Source: Gentiana macrophylla
Taxonomy: Eukaryota; Streptophyta; Magnoliopsida; Gentianales; Gentianaceae
Assembly: GCA_026214975.1 (NCBI GenBank)
Contig: JAOBSW010001195.1
Location: 1-64,000 of the forward strand
Direction: 5' to 3'
Length of the DNA: 64,000 bases
Position numbers and translations under genes: made by a program
The notes under the pieces: model-generated
What the model saw: only the letters and a program-made list of their open reading frames with translations
Database searches by the model: none
What the model was told of the DNA's origin: nothing
In this document: positions 23,101-38,100 of the stretch, in pieces
Numbering within the stretch: the stretch's first letter is position 1
Layout of the letters: each line of letters starts with the position of its first letter

Positions 23101-26100
23101 GTTCGAATTCATTTTTTCTTCTTATTAACGAGTTCAAATTTGTGTTTTTTTCTCTGGTAATGAGTTGTCCTTGCGAAAAAAATGTTGACATTTTTTTCAC
23201 ACGATAACGAGTTGTTTTCGCGGAAATTTGTTTTTCCTTTATAGAGTAGAAATTTGTGTTTTTCTTTGAAAGTAGCGAGTTCAAATTCATGTTTTTCTTC
23301 TTATTGAGTTCGAGTTCAAATTTCTTTTTTTCTCTAGTAGCGAGTTGTCCTTGCGAGAAAAAATGTTTTTTCACGATAACGAGTTGACATCGCGGAAATT
23401 TGTGTTTTCCCGGAAATTTGTGTTTTCCCTTTATAGCGAGTAGAAATTTGTTTTTTTTCTTTAGTAATGAGTTCGAATTCATGTTTTCTTCTTATTAACG
23501 AGTTCAAATTTGTGTTTTTCACAGTAGTTAACGAGTTGTCAGAAAAAAAATTTTTTTCACGATATGAGTTGACATCGCGGAAATTTGTGTTTTCCCTTTA
23601 TAGCGAGTAGAAATTTGTGAAATTTGTTTTTCTTTAGTATGAGTTGAATTCATGTTTTCTTCTTATTAACGAGTTCAAATTTTGTGTTTTTCACGGTAAT
23701 GAGTTGTCTTTTGAGAAAAAATGTTTTTTCACGATAACGAGTTGACATCGCGGAAATTTGTGTTTTTCCCTTTATAGCGAGTAGAAATTTGTGTTTTTTT
23801 TTGGTATGAGTTCGAATTCATGTTTTCTTCTTATTAACGAGTTCAAATTTGTGTTTTTCTCTGGTAGCGAGTTGTCCTTGCAGAAAAAATGTTTTTTTCA
23901 CGATAACGAGTTGACATCGCGGAAATTTGTGTTTCCCCTTTATAGTGAGTAGAAATTTGTGTTTTTCTTTAGTAGCGAGTTCGAATTCATGTTTTCTTCT
24001 TATTAACGAGTTCAAATTTGTGTTTTTCTCATGAGTAGCGAGTTGTCCTTGCTTGAGAAAAAATGTTTTTTTCACGATAACGAGTTGACATCGCGGAAAT
24101 TTGTGTTTTCCCTTTATAGCGAGTAGAAATTTGTGTTTTTCTTTGGTATGAGTTTGAATTCATGTTTTCTTCTTATTTGAGTTCAAATTTGTTTTTTCTC
24201 TGAGTAATGAGTTGTCCTTTATAGAAAAAATTTTTTCACGATAACGAGTTGACATCGCGCGGAAATTTGTGTTTTCCCTTTTATAGCGAGTAGAAATTTG
24301 TGTTTTTGTGAAATTTTTTTCTTTGGTAGCGAGTTGAATTCATGTTTTCTTCTTATTAACGAGTTCAAATTTGTGTTTTCTTTCTCCGGTAGCGAGTTGT
24401 CCTTGCGAGAAAAAATGTTTTTTCACGATAACGAGTTGACATCGCGGAAATTTGTGTTTTTCCTTTATAGCGAGTAGAAATTTGTGTTTTTTTTTTCTTT
24501 GGTAGCGAGTTGAATTCATGTTTTCTTCTTATTAACGAGTTCAAATTTGTGTTTTTCTCTGGTAGTTAGCGAGTTTGTCTGCGAGAGAAAAATGTTTTTT
24601 TCACGATTTTTCTTTGAGTTGAGTTGACATCGCGCGGAAATTTGTGTTTTCCCTTTATAGCGAGTAGAAATTTGTTTTTTTTCTTTGGTAGCGAGTTCGA
24701 ATTCATGTTTTCTTCTTATTAACGAGTTCAATTTGTGTTTTTTTCTACGGTAGCAAGAGTTGTTTTTGAAGAAAAAATTTTTTTCACGATAACGAGTTGA
24801 CATCGCGCGGAAATTTGTGTTTTCCCTTTATAGCAGTAGAAATTTGTGTTTTTCTTTAGTATGAGTTCGAATTCATGTTTTCTTCTTATTAACGAGTTCA
24901 AATTTGTGTTTTTTCTCTGGTAGCGAGTTGTCCTTGCGAAAAAATGTTTTTTCACGATAACGAGTTGACAACGAGTTGTGTTTTCCCTTTATAGCGAGTA
25001 GAAATTTGTGTTTTCCCTTTTATAGCGAGTAGAAATTTGTGTTTTTCTTTGGTAGCGAGTTGAATTCATGTTTTTTCTTCTTATTGCGAGTTCAAATTTG
25101 TGTTTTTCTCTGTAGTAACGAGTTGTTTTTCTTTAGAGAAAAAATGTTTTTTTCACGATAACGAGTTGACATCGCGGAAATTTGTGTTTTTCCTTTATAT
25201 GAGTAGAAATTTGAAATTTTTTTTTTTAGTAGAAATTTGTGAGTTCGAATTCATGTTTTCTTCTTATTCTTATTAACGAGTTCAAATTTGTGTTTTTCTC
25301 TGGTAGCGAGTTGTCCTTGCAGAAAAAATGTTTTTTTCCACGATAACGAGTTGACATCGCGCGGAAATTTGTGTTTTCCCTTTATATGAGTAGAAATTTG
25401 TGTTTTTCTTTAGTAGCGAGTTCGAATTCATGTTTTCTTCTTATTATTACGAGTTCAAATTTGTGTTTTTCTCTGGTAGCGAGTTGTCCTTCTTGAGAGA
25501 AAAAATGTTTTTTCACGATAACGAGTTGACATCGCGGAAATTTGTGTTTTCCCTTTATATGAGTAGAAATTTGTGTTTTTCTTTAGTAACGAGTTCAAAT
25601 TCATGTTTTCTTCTTATTAACGAGTTCAAATTTGTGTTTTTCTCTGGTAGCGAGTTGTCCTTGCAGAAAAAAAATTTTTTTCACGATATACGAGTTGACA
25701 TCGCCGGAAATTTGTGTTTTCCCTTTATAGCGAGTAGAAATTTGTGTTTTTTCTTTTGTAGCGAGTTTGAATTCATGTTTTCTTCTTATTAACGAGTTCA
25801 AATTTGTGTTTTTTTCTCGAGTAGCGAGTTGTCCTTTAGAAAAAAAAATGTTTTTTTCCATGATAACGAGTTGACATCGCGGAAATTTGTGTTTTCCCTT
25901 TATAGCGAGTAGAAATTTGTGTTTTTCTTTGGTAGCGAGTTCGAATTCATGTTTTCTTCTTATTAACGAGTTCAAATTTGTGTTTTTCTACGGAAAAAAT
26001 GCGAGTTGTCCTTGTGTTTAGAAAAAATGTTTTTCACGATAACGAGTTGACATCGCGAGAAATTTGTGTTTTCCCTTTATAATGAGTAGAAATTTGTTTT

Positions 26101-29100
26101 TTTCTTTGGTAGCGAGTTCGAATTCATGTTTTCTTCTTATTAACGAGTTCAAATTTGTTTTTCTCTGGTAGCAGAGTTGTCCTTTTAGAAAAAAATGTTT
26201 TTCACGATAACGAGTTGACATCGCCGGAAATTTGTGTTTTCCCTTTATAGCAGTAGAAAATTTGTGTTTTTTCTTTTAGTACGAGTTCGAATTCATGTTT
26301 TCTTCTTATTAACGAGTTCAAATTTGTGTTTTCTCTGGTAGTAGTTGAGTTGTCCTTGCGAGAAAAAATGTTTTTCACGATAACGAGTTGAGTTGACATC
26401 GCGGAAATTTGTGTTTTCCCTTTATATGAGTAGAAATTTGTGTGTTTTTTTTGTAGTAACGAGTTTGAATTCATGTTTTCTTCTTATTAACGAGTTCAAA
26501 TTTGTGTTTTTCTCTGGTAGCAGAGTTGTCCTTGAGAAAAAAATTTTTTCACGATAACGAGTTGACATCGCCGGAAATTTGTGTTTCCCTTTATAGCGAG
26601 TAGAAATTTGTGTTTTTCTTTAGTAGCGAGTTGAATTCATGTTTTCTTCTTATTAACGAGTTCAAATTTTGTTTTTCTCTACGTAGCGAGTTGTCCTTGC
26701 GAGAAAAAATGTTTTTTTCCACGATATCGACGAGTTGACATCGCGGAAATTTGTGTTTTTTCCCTTTATAATGAGTAGAAATTTGTGTTTTTCTTTGGTA
26801 ACGAGTTGAATTCATGTTTTCTTCTTATTAACGAGTTCAAATTTGTGTTTTTCTGGTACGGTAACGAGTTGTCTTTGCGAGAAAAAAATTTTTTTTCCAC
26901 GATAACGAGTTGACATCGCGGAAATTTGTGTTTTCCCTTTATAGCGAGTAGAAATTTGTGTTTTTCTTTGTAGTAGCGAGTTCGAATTCATGTTTTCTTC
27001 TTATTAACGAGTTCAAATTTGTGTTTTTCTCACGGTAGCGAGTTGTCCTTGTAGAAAAAAAATTTTTTTCACGATAACGAGTTGACATCGCGGAAATTTG
27101 TGTTTTCCCTTTATATATGAGTAGTAGAAATTTGTGTTTTTTTCTTTAGTAGCGAGTTTGAATTCATGTTTTCTTCTTATTAACGAGTTCAAATTTGTGT
27201 TTTTTTCTCTGGTAGCGAGTTGTCCTTGAGAGAAAAAATGTTTTTCACGATAACGAGTTGACATCATCGCGGAATTTGTGTTTTCCCTTTATAGCGAGTA
27301 GAAATTTGTGTTTTTTCTTTGGTATGAGTTGAATTCATGTTTTCTTCTTATTAACGAGTTCAAATTTGTGTTTTTTCTGGTAGCGAGTTGTTTTGCGAGA
27401 AAAAATGAAATTTTTTTTCACGATAACGAGTTGACATCGCGCGAGAAATTTGTGTTTTTTGTGTTTTCCCTTTATACGACGGAAATTTGTGTTTTCCCTT
27501 TATACTTGAGTAGAAATTTGTGTTTTTTCTTTAGTAGCGAGTTCGAATTCATGTTTTCTTCTTATTAACGAGTTCAAATTTGTGTTTTTCTCTAGTGGTA
27601 GCGAGTTGTCCACGATTGAGTTGAAAAAAATTTTTTTCACGATAACGAGTTGACATCGCGCGGAAATTTGTGTTTTTTCCTTTATATGAGTAGAAATTTG
27701 TGTTTTTTTTTACTTAGAGTTGTAGCGAGTTGAATTCATGTTTTCTTCTTATTAACGAGTTCAAATTTTTGTTTTTCTATTAACGAGTAATTTGTGAGTT
27801 GTCCTTGCGAGAGAAAAAATGTTTTTTCCACGATAACGAGTTGACATCGCGGAAATTTGTGTTTTCCCTTTATATAAGTAGTAGAAATTTGTTTTTTTCT
27901 TTGGTAGCGAGTTCGAATTCATGTTTTCTTCTTATTAACGAGTTCAAATTTGTTTTTTTTTCTCTGGTAGCGAGTTGTCCTTGCGAGAAAAAATGTTTTT
28001 TTTCACGATACTTGAGTTGACATCGCGCGGAAATTTGTGTTTTCCCTTTATATCGAGTAGAAATTTGTGTTTTTTCTTTAGTAACGAGTTCGAATTCATG
28101 TTTTCTTCTTATTAACGAGTTCAAAATTGTGTTTTTCTCGTAGTAGCGAGTTGTCCTTGCAGAAAAAAATTTTTTTTAACGAGTTGACATCGCGAATTTG
28201 AGTTTGACTTCATCCCGGAAATTTGTGTTTTCTTTTATATACGAGAAATTTGTGTTTTTCTTTTAGTAACGAGTTCAAATTCATGTTTTTTTCTTCTTAA
28301 AAAAATTTTTTTTCAAAACGAGTTGTTTTTTTTGGTAAGCGAGTTGTGTTTTTGAGAAAAAAATGTTTTTCACGATACGAGTTCGAGTTGACATCGCGAG
28401 TTGGAGAATTTGTTTTTTCCACTTTATAGCGAGTTGAGTAGAAATTTGTTTTTTCTTTTAGAAATTTGTGTTTTTTTGATGCATGAGTTGAATTCATGTT
28501 TTTTTCTTCTTATTAACGAGTTCAAATTTGTGTTTTTCTCTGGTAACGAGTTGTCCTTGCAGAGAAAAAAAATTTTCACGATAACGACGATAGCGAGTTG
28601 ACATCGCGTAGAAATTTGTGTTTTTCCTTTATACGAGTAGAAATTTGTGTTTTTTCTTTGCGAGTAGCGAGTTCGAATTCATTGTCTTTTTTTTCTTCTT
28701 ATTTGCGAGTTCAAATTTGTGTTTTTCTCTGGTAGCAGAGTTGTCCTTTGAAAAAAAATTTTTTTTTCCACGATAACGAGTTGACATCGCCGGAAATTTG
28801 TGTTTTCCCTTTATAGAGTAGAAATTTGTGTTTTTCTTTAGTAATGAGTTGAATTCATGTTTTCTTCTTATTAACGAGTTCAAATTTGTGTTTTTCTCAC
28901 GGTAACGAGTTGTCCTTGCGAGAAAAATGTTTTTTTCACGATATGAGTTGACATCGCGCGGAAATTTGTGTTTTCCCTTTATAGCGAGTAGAAATTTGTG
29001 TTTTTCTTTGGTATGAGTTCGAATTCATGTTTTCTTCTTATTAACGAGTTCAAATTTGTGTTTTTCTTCAGTAGCGAGTTGTCCTTGCAGAAAAAATGTT

Positions 29101-32100
29101 TTTTTCACGATAACGAGTTGACATCGCCGGAAATTTGTGTTTTCCCTTTATATGAGTAGAAATTTGTGTTTTTTTCTTTGGTAGCGAGTTCGAATTCATG
29201 TTTTCTTCTTATTAACGAGTTCAAATTTGTGTTTTTCTCACGGTAGCGAGTTGTCCTTGCGGAAAAAATTTTTTTCACGATACGAGTTGAGTTGACATCG
29301 CGGAAATTTGTGTTTTTCCCTTTATAGCGAGTAGAAATTTGTGTTTTTCTTTGGTAGCGAGTTTGAATTCATGTTTTTTTCTTCTTATTAACGAGTTCAA
29401 ATTTTGTGTTTTTCTCTTGAGTAGCGAGTTGTTTGTCCTTGAGAAAAAAATGTTTTTTCTTACGATAGTTGAGTTGACATCGCCGGAAATTTGTGTTTTC
29501 CCTTTATAGCGAGTAGAAATTTGTGTTTTTCTTTAGTAACAGTAGTTTGAATTCATGTTTTCTTCTTATTAACGAGTTCAAATTTGTGTTTTCTCTGGTA
29601 GCGAGTTGTCCTTTGAGAAAAAAATTTTTTTCACGATATGAGTTGAGTTGAAATTTCGCCGGAAATTTGTGTTTTTCCCTTTGAATTATGTTTTCTTCTT
29701 TATACGAGTAGAAATTTTGTTTTTCGAGTTTTAGTAGCGAGTTGGAAAATTCATGTTTTTTCTTCTTATAGAAAACGAGTTCAAATTTGTGTTTTTCTCA
29801 CGGTAGCGAGTTGTCCTTGCCTTGAAAAAAATGTTTTTTCCACGATTGAGTTGACATCGCGGAAATTTGTGTTTTCCCTTTATAATGAGTAGAAATTTGT
29901 GTTTTTCTTTAGTAGCGAGTTCGAATTCATGTTTTTTTCTTCTTATTAACGAGTTCAAATTTGTGTTTTTTCTCTGGTAAGCGAGTTGTCCTTTGCGAGA
30001 AAAATGTTTTTCACGATAACGAGTTGACATCGCGGAAATTTGTGTTTTCCCCTTTATAGCGAGTAGAAATTTGTGTTTTTCTTTAGTAACGAGTTGAATT
30101 CATGTTTTCTTCTTATTAACGAGTTCAAATTTGTGTTTTTCTCTGGTAGCGAGTTGTCCTTTGAGAAAAAAATGTTTTTTCACGATAACGAGTTGACATC
30201 GCGGAAATTTGTGTTTTCCCTTTATAGCGAGTAGAAATTTGTGTTTTTTTCTTTGGTAGCGAGTTGAATTCATGTTTTCTTCTTATTAACGAGTTCAAAT
30301 TTGTGTTTTTCTCTGGTAGCGAGTTGTCTTTGAGTTGAAAAAATGTTTTTTCACGATAACGAGTTGACATCGCGCGGAAATTTGTGTTTTCCCTTTATAG
30401 CAGTAGAAATTTGTGTTTTTTTCTTTAGTAGTGAGTTGAATTCATGTTTCTTCTTATTAACGAGTTCAAATTTGTGTTTTTCTGGTAGCGAGTTGTCCTT
30501 GAAGAAAAAATTTTTTTTCACGATAACTTGAGTTGACATCGCGGATTTTTGTTTTCCTTTATATAGAGTAGAAATTTGTGTTTTTCTTTGGTAGCGAGTT
30601 TGAATTCATGTTTTCTTCTTATTAACGAGTTCAAATTTGTGTTTTTCTCTGGTAGCGAGTTGTCCTTGCGAGAAAAAATGTTTTTTCACGATAGCGAGTT
30701 GACATCGCGGAAATTTGTGTTTTTTCCCTTTATCTTGAGTAGAAATTTGTGTTTTTCTTTTAGTAGCGAGTTCAAATTCATGTTTTCTTCTTATTAACGA
30801 GTTCAAATTTGTGTGTTTTCTCTGGTATGAGTTGTCCTTTATAGAAAAAATGTTTTTTTTTTTTCACGATAACGATGCGAGTTGACATCGCGGAAATTTG
30901 TGTTTTTCCCTTTATAGCTTGAGTAGAAATTTTTGTTTTTTCTTTAGTAGCGAGTTGAATTCATGTTTTTTCTTCTTATTAACGAGTTCAAATTTGTGTT
31001 TTTCTCTGGTAGCGAGTTGTCCTTGCAGAAAAAATGTTTTTTTCACGATAACGAGTTGACATCGCGCGGAAATTTGTGTTTTCCCTTTATATGAGTAGAA
31101 ATTTGTTTTTCTTTAGTAGCGAGTTCGAATTCATGTTTTTTCTTCTTATTAACGAGTTCAAATTTTTGTGTTTTTCTCTGGTAGCGAGTTGTCCTTGCAG
31201 AAAAAAATTTTTTCACGATAACGAGTTGACATCGCGGAAATTTGTGTTTTCCCTTTATAGCGAGTAGAAATTTGTGTTTTTCTTTGGTAGCGAGTTCGAA
31301 TTCATGTTTTCTTCTTATTAACGAGTTCAAATTTGTGTTTTTTCTCTGGTCGAGTAAAAAATGAGTTGTCCTTGCGAGAAAAAATGTTTTTTCACGATAT
31401 TTGAGTTGACATCGCGCGAAAAAATGTGTTTTCCCTTTATAGCGAGTAGAAATTTGTGTTTTTTTTTCTTTTAGAAAAAATGTGTTTTTCACGATAACGA
31501 GTTGAATTCATTTTTTTCTTCTTAACGAGTTCAAATTTGTGTGTGTTTTTCATGTTTCTCTTCTTAGCGAGTTGTGTTTTTCTCTGGTAGCGAGAAAAAA
31601 ATGTTTTTCACGATAACGAGTTGACATCGCGGAAATTTGTGTTTTCCCTTTATAGCGAGTAGAAATTTGTGTTTTTCTTTGGTAGCGAGTTCGAATTCAT
31701 GTTTTTTCTTCTTATTAACGAGTTCAAATTTGTGTTTTTCTCTGGTAGCGAGTTGTCCTTGCGAGAAAAAATGTTTTTCCACGATAATGAGTTGACATCG
31801 CGGAAATTTGTGTTTTCCCTTTATATGAGTAGAAATTTGTGTTTTTCTTTGGTAGCGAGTTTGAATTCATGTTTTTTCTTCTTATTAACGAGTTCAAATT
31901 TGTGTTTTTCTCTGGTAAGCGAGTTGTCCTTGCAGAAAAAAATGTTTTTCACGATAACGAGTTGACATCGCGGAAATTTGTGTTTTCCCTTTATAAGTGA
32001 GTAAAAATTTGTGTTTTTCTTTAGTGAGTTGAAAAGAAATTTGTGTTTTTCTTTGTCCTTGTACAGAAAAAGTTCGAATTCATCGCGGAAATTTTTTCTT

Positions 32101-35100
32101 CTTATTAACGAGTAGAAATTTGTGTTTTTCTTTTGTGTTTTTGTTTTCTTCTTAAGCGAGAGTTGTTTTCTCGGTAAGAGAAAAATCCTTTTTTTTTCAC
32201 GATAACGAGTTGACATCGCGGAAATTTGTGTTTTCCCTTATAGCGAGTAGAAATTTGTGTTTTTTTCTTTGGTAGCGAGTTTGAATTCATGTTTTCTTCT
32301 TATTAACGAGTTCAAATTTGTGTTTTTTCTCTGTAATGAGAGTTGTCCTTGCGAAAAAGTTGTCCTTGCGGAAATTTGTGAAAAAATGTTTTTTTTCCAC
32401 GATAATTGAGTTGACATCGCCGGAAATTTGTGTTTTTTTTGGTAGTGAGTTTTAAATGAGTAGAAATTTGAATTTTTTTCTTTTTAGTTTGTTTTTTCGA
32501 GTTGAATTCATGTTTTCTTCTTATTAACGAGTTCAAATTTGTGTTTTTCTCTGGTAGCGAGTTGTCCTTGCAGAAAAAATGTTTTTTTCACGATAGCGAG
32601 TTTGACATCGCGGAAATTTGTGTTTTTCCTTTTATATGAGTAGAAATTTGTGTTTTTTTCTTTAGTAGCGAGTTCGAATTCATGTTTTCTTCTTATTAAC
32701 GAGTTCAAATTTGTGTTTTTCTCTGGTAGTTGAGTTGTCCTTGCGAGAAAAAATGTTTTTTTCACGATAACGAGTTGACATCGCGGAAATTTTGTTTTTC
32801 CCTTTTATAGCGAGTAGAAATTTGTGTTTTTCTTTGGTAGCGAGTTCGAATTCATGTTTTCTTCTTATTAACGAGTTCAAATTTTTGTGTTTTTCTCACA
32901 GTAAGCGAGTTGTCCTTGCGAGAAAAAAATTTTTTTCACGATAACGAGTTGACATCGCGGAAATTTGTGTTTTCCCTTTATATGAGTAGAAATTTGTGTT
33001 TTTCTTTGGTATGAGTTTGAATTCATCATTTTTTCTTCTTATTAACGAGTTCAAATTTGTGTTTTTCTCTGGTAACGAGTTGTCCTTGCGAGAAAAAATG
33101 TTTTTTCACGATAACGAGTTGACATCGCGGAAATTTGTGTTTTCCCTTTTATTTTTTCTTTGGTAGTAGAAATTTGTGTAAATTTTTTCTTTAGTAACGA
33201 GTTGAATTCATGTTTTCTTCTTGATAACGAGTTCAAATTTGTGTTTTTCTAGAAATTTGTGTGGTAACGAGTTGTGTTTTCTCTCTGGTAACGAAGAAAA
33301 AATGTTTTTTTCACGATAACGAGTTGACATCGCGCGGAAATTTGTGTTTTCCCTTTATTATATTTGAGTAGAAATTTGTGTTTTTTCTTTGGTAACGAGT
33401 TCAAATTCATGTTTTCTTCTTATTATACGAGTTCAAATTTGTGTTTTTCTCACGGTAGCAGAGTTGTCCTTGCGAGAAAAAAATGTTTTTCACGATAACG
33501 AGTTGACATCGCGGAAATTTGTGTTTTCCCTTTATATGAGTAGAAATTTGTGTTTTTTCTTTGGTAGCGAGTTCGAATTCATGTTTTCTTCTTATTAACG
33601 AGTTCAAATTTGTGTTTTTCTCTCTGGTAGCGAGTTGTCCTTTGCGAGAAAAAATTTTTTTCACGATAACGAGTTGACATCGCGGAAATTTGTGTTTCCC
33701 TTTATATGAGTAGAAATTTGTGTTTTTCTTTGGTAGCGAGTTCGAATTCATGTTTTTTTCTTCTTATTAACGAGTTCAAATTTGTGTTTTTCTCTGGTAG
33801 CGAGTTGTCGAGTTGTCCTTGCGAGAAAAAAAATGTTTTTTTCACGATAACGAGTTGACATCGCGGGAATTTGTGTTTTTCCTTTATAGCGAGTAGAAAT
33901 TTGTGTTTTTCTTTTAACGAGTTCGAATTCATGTTTTCTTCTTATGCGAGTTCAAATTCATGTTTTCTTCTTATTAACGAGTTCAAATTTGTTTTTTTTT
34001 TCTCAGTGGTAGCGAGTTTTTTCTTCTTTGAGTTCAAATTTGCGATAAAAAAAAAAATGTTTTTCACGATAACGAGTTGACATCGCGGAAATTTGTGTTT
34101 TCCCTTTATAGCGAGTAGAAATTTGTTTTTTTTCTTTGGTAGCGAGTTCGAATTCATGTTTTCTTCTTATTATGAGTTCAAATTTGTGTTTTTCTCTGGT
34201 AGCGAGTTGTCCTTGAGAAAAAATGTTTTTTCACGATAACGAGTTGACATCGCGGAAATTTGTGTTTTCCCTTTATATGAGTAGAAATTTGTGTTTTTCT
34301 TTGGTAACGAGTTCGAATTCATGTTTTCTTCTTATTAACGAGTTCAAATTTGTGTTTTTCTCTGGTAGCGAGTTGTCTCCTTGAGAAAAAATGTTTTTCA
34401 CGATAACGAGTTGACATCGCCGGAAATTTGTGTTTTCCCTTTATAGCGAGTAGAAATTTGTGTTTTTCTTTGGTAGCGAGTTGAATTTCATGTTTTCTTC
34501 TTATTAACGAGTTCAAATTTGTGTTTTTCTCTGGTATGAGTTGTCCTTGTAGAAAAAATGTTTTTTCACGATAACGAGTTGACATCGCGGAAATTTGTGT
34601 TTTCCCTTTATATGAGTAGAAATTTGTGTTTTTTCTTTGGTATGAGTTCGAATTCATGTTTTTTCTTCTTATTAACGAGTTCAAATTTGTGTTTTTTCTC
34701 TGGTAACGAGTTTTTCACGATTTGCGGTATGAGTTCGAATTCAAAAAAAATGTTTTTCACGATAACGAGTTGACATCGCGGAAATTTGTGTTTTCCCTTT
34801 ATAGCGAGTAGAAATTTGTGTTTTTCTTTGGTAGCGAGTTCGAATTCATGTTTGTTTTCTTCTTATTAAGAGCGAGTTCAAATTTGTGTTTTTCTGTAGC
34901 GAGTTGTCCTTACAGAAAAAAGTTTTCACGATAATGAGAAAAAATGTGTTTTTTTATAGCGAGTAGAAATTTGAGTTTTGACATCGCGGAAATTTGTGTT
35001 TTCTTCCCTTTACGAGTTCAAAGTAGAAAGTTTTGTTTTTTCTTTTTAGGAAATTTGTTTTTTGAATTGTGTTTTCTTCTTATTAACGAGTTCAAATTTT

Positions 35101-38100
35101 TCTTCTTTGCGAGTTCAATTTGTGTGGTAGCGAGTTGTCCTTCTTAGAAAAAAAATTTTTTTCACGATAGCGAGTTGACATCGCGGAAATTTGTGTTTTC
35201 CCTTTATATGAGTAGAAATTTGTGTTTTTCTTTAGTAGCGAGTTGAATTCATGTTTTCTTCTTATTAACGAGTTCAAATTTGTGTTTTTTCTCTGGTAAG
35301 AGAGTTGTCCTTGCGAAAAAAAAATGTTTTTCACACGATACGAGTTGACATCGCGGAAATTTGTGTTTTCCCTTTATATGAGTAGAAATTTGTTTTTTTC
35401 TTTAGTGCGAGTTGAATTCATGTTTTTCTTCTTATTAACGAGTTCAAATTTGTGTTTTTCTCTGGTAGTGAGTTGTAGTAGAAATGAGTTGTCTTGAAGA
35501 AAAATGTTTTTTTCACGATAACGAGTTGACATCGCGGAAATTTGTGTTTTCCTTTTATAGCGAGTAAATTTGTGTTTTTGTGTTTTTCTTTGGTAGCGAG
35601 TTCGAATTCATGTTTTCTTCTTATTAACGAGTTCAAATTTGTGTTTTTCTCTACAGTAAGTTGAAGAGTTGTCCTTGCGAGAAAAAATGTTTTTCTCACG
35701 ATAGCGAGTTGACATCGCGGAAATTTGTGTTTTCCCTTTTTATAGCGAGTAGAAATTTGTGTTTTTCTTTGGTAACGAGTTCGAATTCATGTTTTCTTCT
35801 TATTAACGAGTTCAAATTTGTGTTTTTCTCTGGTAACGAGTTGTCCTTGCAGAAAAAATGTTTTTTCACTGATAACGAGTTGACATCGCCGGAAATTTGT
35901 GTTTTCCCTTTATAACGAGTAGAAATTTGTGTTTTTTTAGTTGAGTAATTGAGTTCGAATTCATGTTTTTCTTCTTATTAACGAGTTCAAATTTGTGTTT
36001 TTCTCACAGTAGCGAGTTGTCCTTTATGAGAAAAAATGTTTTTTTCACGATAACGAGTTGACATCGCGGAAATTTGTGTTTTCCCTTTATATGAGTAGAA
36101 ATTTGTGTTTTTCTTTAGTAGTGAGTTCGAATTCATGTTTTCTTCTTATTAACGAGTTCAAATTTGTGTTTTTCTCTGGTAGCGAGTTGTCCTTGCAAAA
36201 AAAAAATGTTTTTTTCACGATAACGAGTTGACATCGCGGAAATTTGTGTTTTCCCTTTATAGCGAGTAGAAATTTGTGTTTTTTTTTTTAGTAGCGAGTT
36301 CGAATTCATGTTTTCTTCTTATTAACGAGTTCAAATTTGTGTTTTTTCTCTGGTAGCGAGTTGTCCTTGAAAAAATGTTTTTCACGATAACGAGTTGACA
36401 TCGCGGAAATTTGTGTTTTCCTTTATAGCGAGTAGAAATTTGTGTTTTTCTTTGGTAGCGAGTTCGAATTCATGTTTTCTTCTTATTAACGAGTTCAAAT
36501 TTTTTGTGTTTTTCTACGGTAGCGAGTTGTCCTTGCGAGAAAAAATTTTTTTTCACGATAATGAGTTGACATCGCGGAAATTTGTGTTTTCCCCTTTATA
36601 GCGAGTAGAAATTTGTGTTTTTTCTTTTGCGAGAGTATGAGTTGAATTCATGTTTTTCTTCTTATTAACGAGTTCAAATTTGTGTTTTTCTCTGTGCGAG
36701 TAGCGAGTTGTCCTTGCGAGAAAAAAATGTTTTTTCCGACGATAACGAGTTGACATCGCCGGAAATTTGTGTTTTCCTTTATATAGAGTAGAAATTTGTT
36801 TTTTTCTTTAGTAACGAGTTCGAATTCATGTTTTCTTCTTATTAACGAGTTCAAATTTGTGTTTTTCTCACGGTAACGAGTTGTCCTTTTGAGAAAAATG
36901 TTTTTTCACGATAACGAGTTGACATCGCGGAAATTTGTGTTTTCCTTTTTATAGCGAGTAGAAATTTGTGTTTTTCTTTAGTAGCGAGTTCGAATTCATG
37001 TTTTTTCTTCTTATTAACGAGTTCAAATTTGTGTTTTTCTCTGGTAGCAGAGTTGTCCTTGCGAAAAAAATGTTTTTTTCACGATAACGAGTTGACATCG
37101 CGGAAATTTGTGTTTTCCCTTTATAGCGAGTAATTTTTGTTTTTTTCTTTTTAGTAACGAGTTGAATTCATGTTTTCTTCTTATTAACGAGTTCAAATTT
37201 GTGTTTTTCTCTGGTAGCGAGTTGTCCTTGAAGAAAAAATTTTTTTTCACGATAAGCGAGTTGACATCGCGGAAATTTGTGTTTTCCCTTTATATGAGTA
37301 GAAATTTGTGTTTTTTTTCTTTTCTTATGAGTTTGAATTCATGTTTTCTTCTTATTAACGAGTTCAAATTTGTGTTTTTCTGGTACAGTAGCGAGTTGTC
37401 TTGCGAGAAAAAATGTTTTTCACGATAACGAGTTGACATCGAGTTGACATCATCGGAAATTTGTGTTTTCCCCTTTATAGCGAGTAGAAATTTGTGTTTT
37501 TTTTTGGTAGCGAGTTTGAATTCATGTTTTCTTCTTATTAACGAGTTCAAATTTGTGTTTTTCTCTGTAGTAACGAGTTGTCCTTGCAGAGAAAAAAATT
37601 TTTTTTCACGATAACGAGTTGACATCGCGGAAATTTGTGTTTTCCCTTTATAGCGAGTAGAAATTTGTGTTTTTCTTTGGTAGCGAGTTTGAATTCATGT
37701 TTTCTTCTTATTAACGAGTTCAAATTTGTGTTTTTTCTGGTGGTAGTTGAGTTGTCCTTGCGAGAAAAAAAGTTTTTTTTCACGATAATTTGAGTTGACA
37801 TCGCGGAAATTTGTGTTTTTTCCCTTTATGTTTTCTTGAGTAGAAATTTGTTTTTTTTCTTTAGTAACGAGTTCGAATTCATGTTTTCTTCTTATTAACG
37901 AGTTCAAATTTGTGTTTTTCTCTGGTAATTTGAGTTGTCTTGCTTGTAGAAAAAATGTTTTTTCACGATAACGAGTTGACATCGCGGAAATTTGTGTTTT
38001 CCCCTTTATAATGAGTAGAAATTTGTTTTTTTCTTTAGTAGCGAGTCGAATTCATGTTTTCTTCTTATTAACGAGTTCAAATTTGTGTTTTTCTCTGGTA